Positions 1 to 5,450 of a DNA stretch of 5,450 nt are shown in pieces. The number at the start of each line of letters is the position of its first letter. Within the stretch, counting starts at the first letter, position 1. Made by a program: the position numbers and the translations under genes. The notes under the pieces are model-generated. The model saw only the letters and a list, made by a program, of their open reading frames with translations. It was not told the origin of the DNA and searched no databases. Source of the stretch: Campylobacterales bacterium (lineage in GTDB: Bacteria; Campylobacterota; Campylobacteria; Campylobacterales; JALSKU01); assembly GCA_027023175.1 (NCBI GenBank), contig JALVWW010000341.1, positions 1-5,450 on the forward strand, written 5' to 3'.

Positions 1-70
1 AACCCTCGGTACCGTTGCCAGTACGCATCCTTAGCAGGGATGTGGTTTCAGCCAGCTCACCCACCTGTCC
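1..70 (-). tRNA. tRNA-Ser(GCU), 3' end cut off by the window edge
   Basis: Read on the minus strand this is a class II tRNA. The acceptor 5' half GGACAGG is at 70-64, followed by a D arm closed by GGT/ACC. The anticodon stem is CATCC (42-38) paired with GGATG (30-26), around the loop CTGCTAA (37-31). The anticodon GCT at 35-33 reads AGC/AGU serine codons. A long variable arm follows, with GTAC at 24-21 pairing with GTAC at 12-9, which is the hallmark of serine tRNAs. The T stem GAGGG (7-3) and the first TT of the T loop are present. The rest of the T arm, the 3' acceptor strand and any CCA lie outside the window. The identity is seen directly from the cloverleaf and is firm; only the 3' end is unknown. 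Confidence 0.95.
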
Positions 71-85
71 AAAAATTAGAATGTG

Positions 86-91
86 ATTATA
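86..91 (-). promoter_or_regulatory. Likely -10 box of the tRNA-Ser promoter
   Basis: Minus-strand TATAAT, a perfect -10 consensus, ends 15 nt before the mature tRNA 5' end. A start about 7 nt downstream, near 79, would give a short leader of about 9 nt. No convincing -35 hexamer is seen at 17 nt spacing (GTAAAG at 114-109). This fits Campylobacterota sigma-70 promoters, which often rely on the -10 box and AT-rich upstream DNA. The box lies between the terminator hairpin and the tRNA, so it would make the tRNA independent of the upstream operon. Confidence 0.55.
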
Positions 92-115
92 TAAAAATAT
101 AGATAATACTTTACT

Positions 116-146
116 TAAACAGACTCCCTATTTTGGAGTCTGTTTA
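116..146 (-). terminator. Rho-independent terminator closing the ovoA-to-asmA gene run
   Basis: This is a perfect 12-bp inverted repeat, TAAACAGACTCC at 116-127 against GGAGTCTGTTTA at 135-146, with a 7-nt loop. It begins 12 nt past the TAG stop of the AsmA-family gene on the minus strand. The minus-strand tail is AT-rich but only a moderate U run (TTTAAGTAAAG). The plus-strand tail (TTATTTG) is similar, so the hairpin may work in both directions. No gene in the window approaches it on the plus strand. Confidence 0.8.
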
Positions 147-158
147 TTTGTATTATCA

Positions 159-1640
159 CTATTTTACTGATCCATTATAAAATACTTTACATTTTGGTTT
201 TTTAGTGCTGCTGCCTGAGCTTTTTGTAAACTGCCCGAACAGTGATGTGACAGTATTGGCAACTACACCGGAAGTCAAAGCTTTTGTACTGTATTTCGGC
301 TTTGAAAATGTTCCGCTGATATCTTCAGCTATCTTGGCACAACCGTTGCCTCCTACGACACCCACCTGGACTTTGATAAATCTTTCTCTTGTAAGATCGA
401 TTTTTCCTTTTACCGCAACTCTGGTACCGCCAACTTTCATAGCAACATCTTTCAATGTTACTATACCTCTTTTTATAGGTGCATTGATGACCAATTTTTT
501 AACTGCGGTTGTTCCTCCGTCAAGTCCTGATAGCATATTGCCTCCGCTCATACCTTTGCTAAGTGCTACACCCAAAGGTCCTGCGACCAAAAATCCCGCT
601 ATATCTTTTTTATTTATACTTTTTGCATCATCAAGACTTTTGAAAACTTTATTTAAATCAACACCTTTTATACCAAAATCAGTTCCAAGTACATATAGTG
701 TTCCTGTCAGCGACCTTTTGATATCTTTTGGAGTTTGTCCGACCATTGAGAGTTTTACATCAGTTTTTACATAACCGTCGAGTGAAATCTTTTTATTTTT
801 GATAAACTGCTTTGATATCTCTTTTAGGTCAAGCTTGGCTATATGGTCTTCAACATATATTTTTGGTTTTTTGCCATTCATGTTGTATATGAGCTTACCT
901 AAAACCTGAGAATTGAATGCAGTCAGCTTCAAAGGTGAGATAGTTGCAATTTTATTTTTAAAAGTAAAGTCGGCAGATATATTTTTTAAGATATATTTGT
1001 CATATTTGATATCTGTAATTTTTAGTAAACCTTTTAGCGAAAGTGCTTTTAGTATATCTTTGTCCCCGTTTAAGGCTATATCATTTACGGTAAGATTTAA
1101 ATTGTCAACTTTGGCTTTGGATTTTGTTTGATGGTCCATATAGGTGATATTTATATTTGAGAGCAAGACTTTGTTAACATTTACCATAGGAAGCTTTGCA
1201 CTCTCTTTCTCTTTCGGTTTGTTGTTTGTCTCTTCTTTGTTTGTCTCTTCTTTTTTGTTTATCGCTATATTCATTAAGCCTTTTTTAGACTTCTCTACCA
1301 AGAGATTCATATCTTGAAGTTTTATATAGTTAACTTTTACCTGTTTGCTAAGAAGTGGCATAACCTGTAATGATACTGCTACTTTTTGCAGCTTAAGCAA
1401 ATCTGTACTGCTAAAACCTTTTGGATTTTTTACAACTATATCTTTTATACTGATACCAAACGGCGTCAAAGAGAGTCCTATGTCGCCATTTATCTTGAGT
1501 TCTTTTCCTGTTGCTTCATACACTTTTTTCTCTATCTGCGGTTTATACTTGTTTAGGTCGAATGTCGCAATCAATACACCTAAAACCACTATAATAGTAG
1601 TCATGATGATAAGTAGTGTGATAAGTATCTTTTTTCCCAT
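159..1640 (-). CDS. AsmA-family protein, inner-membrane anchored, periplasmic
   Basis: This 493-residue protein has one N-terminal membrane segment at about residues 5-26 (ILITLLIIMTTIIVVLGVLI), followed directly by the AsmA N-terminal signature (FDLNKYKP at 27-34, then KINGDIGLSLTPFG near 49-62). The rest is predicted beta-rich and should sit in the periplasm. AsmA-like proteins resemble bridge-type lipid-transfer proteins and are linked to phospholipid traffic and outer-membrane homeostasis; the exact role here is not known. A charged linker at 128-148 contains two identical KEETN units. The C-terminal part (about 310-493) matches the AsmA C-terminal region. The only two cysteines, C434 and C484, lie there and could form a disulfide. 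The start is supported by AAGGA at 1651-1647, 6 nt upstream, and by the membrane anchor. It lies 1 nt after the pyrF stop, so translation is probably coupled. Family assignment is firm; function is open. Confidence 0.88.
   Translation of the reverse strand: MGKKILITLLIIMTTIIVVLGVLIATFDLNKYKPQIEKKVYEATGKELKINGDIGLSLTPFGISIKDIVVKNPKGFSSTDLLKLQKVAVSLQVMPLLSKQVKVNYIKLQDMNLLVEKSKKGLMNIAINKKEETNKEETNNKPKEKESAKLPMVNVNKVLLSNINITYMDHQTKSKAKVDNLNLTVNDIALNGDKDILKALSLKGLLKITDIKYDKYILKNISADFTFKNKIATISPLKLTAFNSQVLGKLIYNMNGKKPKIYVEDHIAKLDLKEISKQFIKNKKISLDGYVKTDVKLSMVGQTPKDIKRSLTGTLYVLGTDFGIKGVDLNKVFKSLDDAKSINKKDIAGFLVAGPLGVALSKGMSGGNMLSGLDGGTTAVKKLVINAPIKRGIVTLKDVAMKVGGTRVAVKGKIDLTRERFIKVQVGVVGGNGCAKIAEDISGTFSKPKYSTKALTSGVVANTVTSLFGQFTKSSGSSTKKPKCKVFYNGSVK
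1224..1253 (-). repeat. Two perfect tandem copies of a 15-bp unit inside the AsmA-family gene
   Basis: The plus-strand unit GTTTGTCTCTTCTTT occurs at 1224-1238 and again at 1239-1253 without a mismatch. On the coding strand it gives KEETN-KEETN, residues 130-139, within a lysine/glutamate-rich linker. Because 15 bp is a whole number of codons, copy-number change would lengthen or shorten the linker without breaking the frame. Confidence 0.9.
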
Positions 1641-1641
1641 T

Positions 1642-2325
1642 TTATATCCTTTTTAGTATCTCTTCTACAACGCCTCTTGGGTCTTTGGATAAATATATAG
1701 GTCTTCCAACCACTATAAAATCCACCAACTGTTCTTTTGCCATTTCAAGGTTTGCTACTCTTTTTTGGTCATTACTGTCTTCTCCAAAAGGTCTGATACC
1801 TGGAGTCAAAGTAATAAACTTTTCTTTGGTTGATTCTTTTATATCTTTACTCTCATAAGCAGAACATACAACCCCGTCAAGTTTGCACTCATGTGCAGCC
1901 TTGGCAAACTCTATGCTTCTTTTTTCTATGGAAGCTCCATATATACTTTTAAAGTCTTTATTGTTAAAACTTGTAAGTACTGAAACTCCGAGCACCAAAG
2001 GTCTGTTTTTTACATTTGCTATGCGCTGCATAACCGTATTCATGGCTACTTTCCCGCTTGAGATATGGATATTGAACATATCGATACCCAACAGTGATAT
2101 CTCACTTGCGGCATCAGCCATGGTATTTGGTATATCATAAAGTTTAAGGTCTAAAAATATCTTGTAGTTTGGGTTAACTTGTTTCAACTCTTTGATAAGA
2201 TTTTGACCGTCTCTTATATAAGACCTCAGTCCCACTTTCAACCATATATCAAAATCCTTCAATGATTTGACCAGAGCTAAATTTTCCTCATTTGTAGGCA
2301 AGTCAAGTGCTACACACAACTTCAT
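1642..2325 (-). CDS. pyrF: Orotidine 5'-phosphate decarboxylase
   Basis: It catalyses the last step of de novo UMP synthesis, decarboxylating OMP to UMP in the cytoplasm. At 227 residues it is the normal length for the bacterial group I enzyme. The TIM-barrel active site is complete: D8 in VALDLP, K30 in WLKVG, and the D59-x-K61-x-x-D64 charge network in the signature FLDLKLYDIPNT (57-68). The phosphate-binding parts TPGIRPFG (174-181) and VVGRPIY with R208 are also present. The start codon has AAGGA at 2339-2335 about 9 nt upstream. It starts 1 nt after the nusB stop and ends 1 nt before the AsmA-family start, so it is the middle of a tightly coupled trio. The ribH-nusB-pyrF order is, as far as I recall, typical for Campylobacterota. 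Confidence 0.97.
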   Translation of the reverse strand: MKLCVALDLPTNEENLALVKSLKDFDIWLKVGLRSYIRDGQNLIKELKQVNPNYKIFLDLKLYDIPNTMADAASEISLLGIDMFNIHISSGKVAMNTVMQRIANVKNRPLVLGVSVLTSFNNKDFKSIYGASIEKRSIEFAKAAHECKLDGVVCSAYESKDIKESTKEKFITLTPGIRPFGEDSNDQKRVANLEMAKEQLVDFIVVGRPIYLSKDPRGVVEEILKRI

Positions 2326-2326
2326 C

Positions 2327-2734
2327 TTACTTCTTCCTTTTATCTTTTTGAATGGAGCCGAGTACTCCGTTTATAAATTTGGGCACATTGTCATTGCAAA
2401 GTGTTTTGGAGAGTTCTATAGCTTCATTAATGGCAACAGCTTCATCTATATCAGTTTTTAAAAGTTCATAAGCAGAGAGTCTGAGTATCGCTCTTTCGAT
2501 ATGTCCTATCTCTTTTAAATTCCACTCTTTCAAGTGTTTGTCTATCTCACCGTCTATCTCATCAAGAGAACCTAAAACTCCATTTATCAGCTCTAGTGCA
2601 AACTCTTTTTGCTTGTTTCTTATCTTTTTATCTTCAAGTATATCATCTTCAAATTTTTCTATCTCAGAGTTCCCTATATCATGAGCATAAAGGATAGAAA
2701 CTACAGCTTCTCTTACTTGGTGTCTAGTTGCCAT
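2327..2734 (-). CDS. nusB: Transcription antitermination factor NusB
   Basis: This small all-helical RNA-binding protein pairs with NusE (ribosomal protein S10) on boxA RNA to form the antitermination complex used in rRNA transcription. Its 135 residues are a normal length. It starts ATRHQVREAVVSILYAHD, where the basic N-terminal helix is expected to touch RNA. It carries the family's C-terminal core: IERAILRLSAYELL (79-92), AVAINEAIELSK (99-110) and KFINGVLGSI (119-128). The tail is lysine-rich (KDKRKK). The start is supported by AAGG at 2744-2741, 6 nt upstream, and lies 12 nt after the ribH stop. Coupling of nusB with ribH is widespread in bacteria. No oddities seen. Confidence 0.97.
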   Translation of the reverse strand: MATRHQVREAVVSILYAHDIGNSEIEKFEDDILEDKKIRNKQKEFALELINGVLGSLDEIDGEIDKHLKEWNLKEIGHIERAILRLSAYELLKTDIDEAVAINEAIELSKTLCNDNVPKFINGVLGSIQKDKRKK

Positions 2735-2746
2735 TTTTAACCTTGA

Positions 2747-3211
2747 TTATATATTTTTGTATAAGTCTATGAGTTCAATAAGTCCTGTCATCGCTTCAAA
2801 GCCTTTGTTCCCTGCTTTACTTCCTGCTCTCTCGATCGCTTGTTCTATAGTATCGGTTGTAAGTATGCCGAAAGTTACGGGGTATTTATACTTTAAAGTT
2901 GTATTTGCTACTCCTTTTGTAGCTTCAGCAGCCACATAGTCAAAATGCGGTGTGCTTCCTCTGATAACCGCACCAAGACAGCAAACCCCGTCATATTTAC
3001 CGGAGCTTAAAAGTCTATCAAGCGCAAAAGGCACTTCAAAAGCCCCCGGTACAAGTATAAGATCAAGATTGTCCTCATTTCCACCGTGTCTAAGAAAGGC
3101 ATCTTTCGCACCTTCTGTGAGTCTGTCGGTTATGATATGATTAAATCTGCTGTTTATGATAGCCACCTTGCTGTCTTTGTCAAGTTTCAATCTTCCTTCT
3201 ATGATATTCAT
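2747..3211 (-). CDS. ribH: 6,7-dimethyl-8-ribityllumazine synthase (riboflavin pathway)
   Basis: It condenses 5-amino-6-ribitylaminouracil with 3,4-dihydroxy-2-butanone 4-phosphate to give lumazine, the direct precursor of riboflavin. At 154 residues it is the standard length for the icosahedral or pentameric enzyme. Visible active-site elements are NSRFN (20-24, the aromatic that stacks on the pyrimidine), VPGAFEVP (54-61), GAVIRGSTPHFDYV (80-93) with the catalytic H89, FGILTTD (114-120), R128 and K136 of the phosphate-binding end. The start is supported by AGAGGA at 3223-3218, 6 nt upstream. It lies 29 nt downstream of the C-S lyase gene, and a possible own -10 box sits in that gap. No FMN riboswitch is visible upstream, and there is no room for one unless it lies within the lyase gene. 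Confidence 0.97.
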   Translation of the reverse strand: MNIIEGRLKLDKDSKVAIINSRFNHIITDRLTEGAKDAFLRHGGNEDNLDLILVPGAFEVPFALDRLLSSGKYDGVCCLGAVIRGSTPHFDYVAAEATKGVANTTLKYKYPVTFGILTTDTIEQAIERAGSKAGNKGFEAMTGLIELIDLYKNI

Positions 3212-3239
3212 TAATATTCCTCTTAATTTTTTGGAAAAT

Positions 3240-3245
3240 ATTATA
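3240..3245 (-). promoter_or_regulatory. Possible internal promoter -10 box before ribH
   Basis: A perfect minus-strand TATAAT overlaps the TAA stop of the upstream C-S lyase gene. A start near 3233 would leave a leader of about 21 nt carrying the AGAGGA ribosome binding site of ribH. The hexamer 17 nt upstream (GAAAGC) does not resemble a -35 box. In AT-rich DNA such a box can occur by chance, so this is suggestive only. Confidence 0.4.
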
Positions 3246-4422
3246 CTATAAATTCATTTATAGCTTTCTTTAAGTTTTTTAAAGCGGTTTTTAAAACATC
3301 ATTTTGCGTTCCAAAATTGAGTCTTGCAAAGCCTGCTCCCTCTTTTCCGTAAATGATACCGTTGTTTAGTCCTATTTTTGCTTTTGTTATCAAAAACTTT
3401 TCAAGCTTGCTTGGAGTCAGTCCCAACTTTCTAAAATCAATCCACAAAAGATAGGTAGCTTCAGGCTTTATGACATCTACCAAAGGTATCTCATCTTTTA
3501 TAAACTCCAATGCAAAGTCTCTGTTTTTTTGCAAGTATGCCACCATTTCATCCATCCACTCTTCACACCCATTATAAGCAGTTTTAAGGGCTAATGTACC
3601 AAATATATTGTTATCCATCAACTCAAATTTTTTAATATATTTTTTATACTTATCTTCAAGTTTTTTATTTTCAATGATCACATACGAAGTCATAAGTCCT
3701 GCTATATTAAAAGATTTGCTTGGAGCATTGACTGTAATAGTCTGCTTTGATATATGTTTTGAAAGTGATGCAATCGGTATATGTTTAAGCCCGTCATATA
3801 AAAAGTCACTATGTATCTCATCACTGATGATAAGCACATCATTATCTATGCAGATTTGAGCAAGTTTTAAAAGCTCTTCTTTAGAAAAAACCCTACCGGT
3901 AGGATTATGAGGATTGCAAAGTATAAAAGCTTTTGCCTCTTTTGCTCTTTTTTCAAAATCTTTAAAGTCTATCTTATATTTGCCATCTTTAAGCACCAAA
4001 GAGTTGGCACTTACTTTTCTATCATTCTCTTTTATTAGTCTTGCAAACGGATGATATACAGGAGTTTGGATAATGATACTATCCTTCTCTTTTGTAAAAG
4101 CCTGCACTATGAAAGCGATAGAGTTTACAACTCCGCTCGCAAGTGAGATAGAGCCTTTTTTTATACTCCATCCATATCTTCTTTTCTGCCACTCGTAAAT
4201 AGAGTTATAGATACTCTCATCATTGTAAGGATAGCCAAAAACTCCCTCTTTTGCTCTATTTTCGAGTGCTTTTATAATCTTTTTGCAAGATTTAAAGTCC
4301 ATATCCGCCACCCACATAGGGATAACATCTTCATTTCCGTATCTCTCTTGCAAATTTGCAAACTTCATACTGTCTGAGCCGATTCTGTTTACAACTTTAT
4401 CAAAATTTATTTTTTTTGCCAT
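3241..4422 (-). CDS. PatB/MalY-family PLP-dependent C-S lyase, candidate OvoB (5-histidylcysteine sulfoxide lyase)
   Basis: This 393-residue fold type I PLP enzyme has the normal length for PatB/MalY C-S lyases. It opens with the family hallmark IPMWVADMDFK (34-44) and then VFGYP (61-65). PLP-site elements are Y123 in PVYHPF, NPHNPTG (170-176), D201 in SDEIHSDF, the Schiff-base lysine K236 in NAPSKSFNIAGL, and the carboxylate-binding R367 in GFARLNFG. Relatives cleave C-S bonds such as that of cystathionine. Here the gene overlaps ovoA by 16 nt, and ovothiol synthesis needs a PLP lyase to cleave the OvoA product to 5-thiohistidine and a C3 fragment. I therefore infer that role. Family membership is firm; substrate is an inference from context. 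A general cystathionine or cysteine-S-conjugate beta-lyase is the alternative. The start has a good ribosome binding site inside ovoA. Confidence 0.93.
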   Translation of the reverse strand: MAKKINFDKVVNRIGSDSMKFANLQERYGNEDVIPMWVADMDFKSCKKIIKALENRAKEGVFGYPYNDESIYNSIYEWQKRRYGWSIKKGSISLASGVVNSIAFIVQAFTKEKDSIIIQTPVYHPFARLIKENDRKVSANSLVLKDGKYKIDFKDFEKRAKEAKAFILCNPHNPTGRVFSKEELLKLAQICIDNDVLIISDEIHSDFLYDGLKHIPIASLSKHISKQTITVNAPSKSFNIAGLMTSYVIIENKKLEDKYKKYIKKFELMDNNIFGTLALKTAYNGCEEWMDEMVAYLQKNRDFALEFIKDEIPLVDVIKPEATYLLWIDFRKLGLTPSKLEKFLITKAKIGLNNGIIYGKEGAGFARLNFGTQNDVLKTALKNLKKAINEFIV

Positions 4423-5450
4423 ACAATTACCTCTATATTTTTATATATGAAATTTTTACTGTCATTTTGTACTGCACAAGGGATGACTTTACCCTCTTCA
4501 ACTACCTCAAATCTACTTTCCATCAAGTCTTTTAAAGCCTCTCTTGAGTGATAATTTTCACCGTTTTTCTTAACTCCGCCTATCCAAAACTCTTTAGGTG
4601 TTATCTCTTCATTCCAGTCATAGCTGGAAGATATGACAAGTAAAGCTTCTTCATTCATTCTTTTGTCAACTTCTTGAAGAAATTTTTTAGGGTTATAGCT
4701 TCTTGTTATGACATCATTCAACACTACCAAATCATACCCGCTAAAGTTTGGCTTTAGATTTGCCATATCGCCCTGCCAAAACTCTACTTTATGTTTACAC
4801 TCTGCAAAGTTAAAACTGCTTAAGTCTATCTCTTTAAATTTTACAAGCTCGCCCTCATCTTTTAGGATATATCTGAGCTTGCCGTTTTTTTTGAAATTGA
4901 CCGCAAACTGTATAAGCCTGGCGGTAAAGTCAAGTGCATGAACTTTATCATACTCTTTTGAAAGCTCAAACCCGACTCTGCCTGCCAGCGTTCCAAGCTC
5001 CAAAGCTTTCTCTTTTTTTAGATTTTTAGTGATTTGCAGTATATAGTCACTAAACTCTTTATGATAATTTTTTACACCAAATTGCTCTTTCCCATAGCAT
5101 AGCTCTATATATTTTGTAAGTTCAAGGTCATCCTCATAAGTCTGTACATCAGATACTACTTTTGCATTTGATTCTATGTACCTAAAACCTGCATGCTGAA
5201 AAAAGTGTCTTCTAAAGGCATATCTTGCACTTTTAAGCATCTCGTTTCCACAGCTTATAAATGAACCGCCTTTAAAAAGGTTGTGTTTGCCATCAAATGT
5301 AGGAGTGGAAAAGTCATCATACAAAGGGTGTACTTTAAAGCCGTTATATCCGTTTATAGGAGTGCAAGTCCACTGCCAGACATTGCCTATGATATCATAA
5401 AAGCCGTTAAACTCAAACATATCAACCGGAGAGCTTGATGCAAAATATTC
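4407..5450 (-). CDS. ovoA: OvoA, 5-histidylcysteine sulfoxide synthase / 4-mercaptohistidine N1-methyltransferase, 5' part outside window
   Basis: The visible part is 347 codons, open to the window edge; family members run to about 700, so about half is missing. The frame continues upstream of the first ATG (5420) as EYFASSSPVD, so that ATG is internal. Residues 1 to about 92 are the end of the FGE/formylglycine-generating-like domain: NGFYDIIGNVWQWT (15-28), DDFSTPTFDGKHNLFKGGSF (45-64), then RYAFRRHFFQHAGFRY (76-91). Residues about 145-347 are a Rossmann SAM methyltransferase: motif I ALELGTLAGRVGFEL (149-163), the acidic strand end HALDFTAR (171-178), FWQGDMANL (224-232), YDLVVLNDVI (239-248), and the OvoA-typical EEITPKEFWIGG (281-292). 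OvoA is an iron enzyme joining cysteine to histidine with O2; the DinB-like iron-site domain would lie outside the window. Identification rests on the domain order and these motifs and is strong. Confidence 0.93.
   Translation of the reverse strand, partial: EYFASSSPVDMFEFNGFYDIIGNVWQWTCTPINGYNGFKVHPLYDDFSTPTFDGKHNLFKGGSFISCGNEMLKSARYAFRRHFFQHAGFRYIESNAKVVSDVQTYEDDLELTKYIELCYGKEQFGVKNYHKEFSDYILQITKNLKKEKALELGTLAGRVGFELSKEYDKVHALDFTARLIQFAVNFKKNGKLRYILKDEGELVKFKEIDLSSFNFAECKHKVEFWQGDMANLKPNFSGYDLVVLNDVITRSYNPKKFLQEVDKRMNEEALLVISSSYDWNEEITPKEFWIGGVKKNGENYHSREALKDLMESRFEVVEEGKVIPCAVQNDSKNFIYKNIEVIVWQKK
4429..4434 (-). promoter_or_regulatory. Ribosome binding site of the C-S lyase gene, inside the ovoA coding end
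   Basis: Minus-strand AGAGGT lies 6 nt before the ATG at 4422-4420, and inside the last codons of ovoA. It fixes the lyase start. With the 16-nt overlap of the two reading frames, it points to coupled translation, because ribosomes finishing ovoA pass directly over the next start. Confidence 0.75.

Noticed and set aside
205..774. 189-codon open frame on the plus strand
   Set aside because: It lies fully antisense within the AsmA-family gene, has no recognisable domain and no good ribosome binding site. The minus-strand product has a clear family signature.
2757..3140. Two plus-strand open frames (2757-2939 and 2952-3140) opposite ribH
   Set aside because: The minus strand encodes a complete lumazine synthase with its catalytic histidine, so these are shadows of its codon pattern.
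3212..3240. Terminator or FMN riboswitch between the C-S lyase gene and ribH
   Set aside because: The gap is only 29 nt, shows no stable inverted repeat, and is too short for an FMN aptamer.
3241..4422. Calling the PLP enzyme a plain aspartate-type aminotransferase
   Set aside because: The MWVADMDF opening and the SKSFNIAGL lysine motif are those of the PatB/MalY C-S lyase branch, and the overlap with ovoA supports a lyase role.
4708..4941. Plus-strand open frame opposite the OvoA methyltransferase domain
   Set aside because: It is antisense to well-conserved SAM-binding motifs and its translation shows no family features.
4407..5420. Reading the ovoA segment as a complete 337-residue gene starting at the ATG at 5420
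   Set aside because: The frame stays open to position 5450, the upstream codons fit the same domain, and the start would fall in the middle of the FGE-like domain. It is a window-edge truncation, not a short gene or a pseudogene.
1..5450. CRISPR arrays, insertion sequences, phage or toxin-antitoxin genes
   Set aside because: No spaced direct repeats, terminal inverted repeats, transposase or integrase motifs were seen. Intergenic space totals only about 130 nt, and the genes are intact metabolic or envelope genes.

Overview
The window reads as an ordinary chromosome segment of a low-GC Campylobacterota (epsilonproteobacterium), most like Sulfurimonas or Sulfurovum relatives. That placement is inferred from the compact ribH-nusB-pyrF cluster, the AT-rich coding style and the protein sequences. 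It is not a proven genus call. Everything real lies on the minus strand, so the reading order is from position 5450 down to 1.

Layout in transcription order: (1) 5450-4407, the 3' part of ovoA, holding the end of the FGE/sulfatase-modifying-factor-like domain and the whole C-terminal SAM methyltransferase domain; its start is outside the window. (2) 4422-3241, a PatB/MalY-type PLP-dependent C-S lyase that overlaps ovoA by 16 nt and is the obvious candidate for OvoB, the sulfoxide lyase of ovothiol synthesis. (3) 3211-2747 ribH (lumazine synthase), (4) 2734-2327 nusB (antitermination factor), (5) 2325-1642 pyrF (OMP decarboxylase), (6) 1640-159, an AsmA-family membrane-anchored protein. A strong hairpin at 116-146 closes the gene run. 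(7) 70-1 is most of a tRNA-Ser(GCU), cut by the window edge, with its own likely -10 box.

The genes are packed very tightly: a 16-nt overlap, then gaps of 29, 12, 1 and 1 nt. No terminator is visible before the hairpin at 116-146, so one polycistronic transcript is plausible. A TATAAT box overlapping the stop codon of the lyase gene could start a second transcript for ribH onward.

The most notable content is the ovoA plus C-S lyase pair. Together they would make ovothiol A from histidine, cysteine, O2 and SAM: OvoA joins cysteine to the histidine ring as a sulfoxide, the PLP lyase cleaves it to 5-thiohistidine, and the OvoA methyltransferase domain methylates the ring nitrogen. The rest is housekeeping (riboflavin, pyrimidine, transcription, cell envelope). 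I saw no mobile element, CRISPR array or phage gene.
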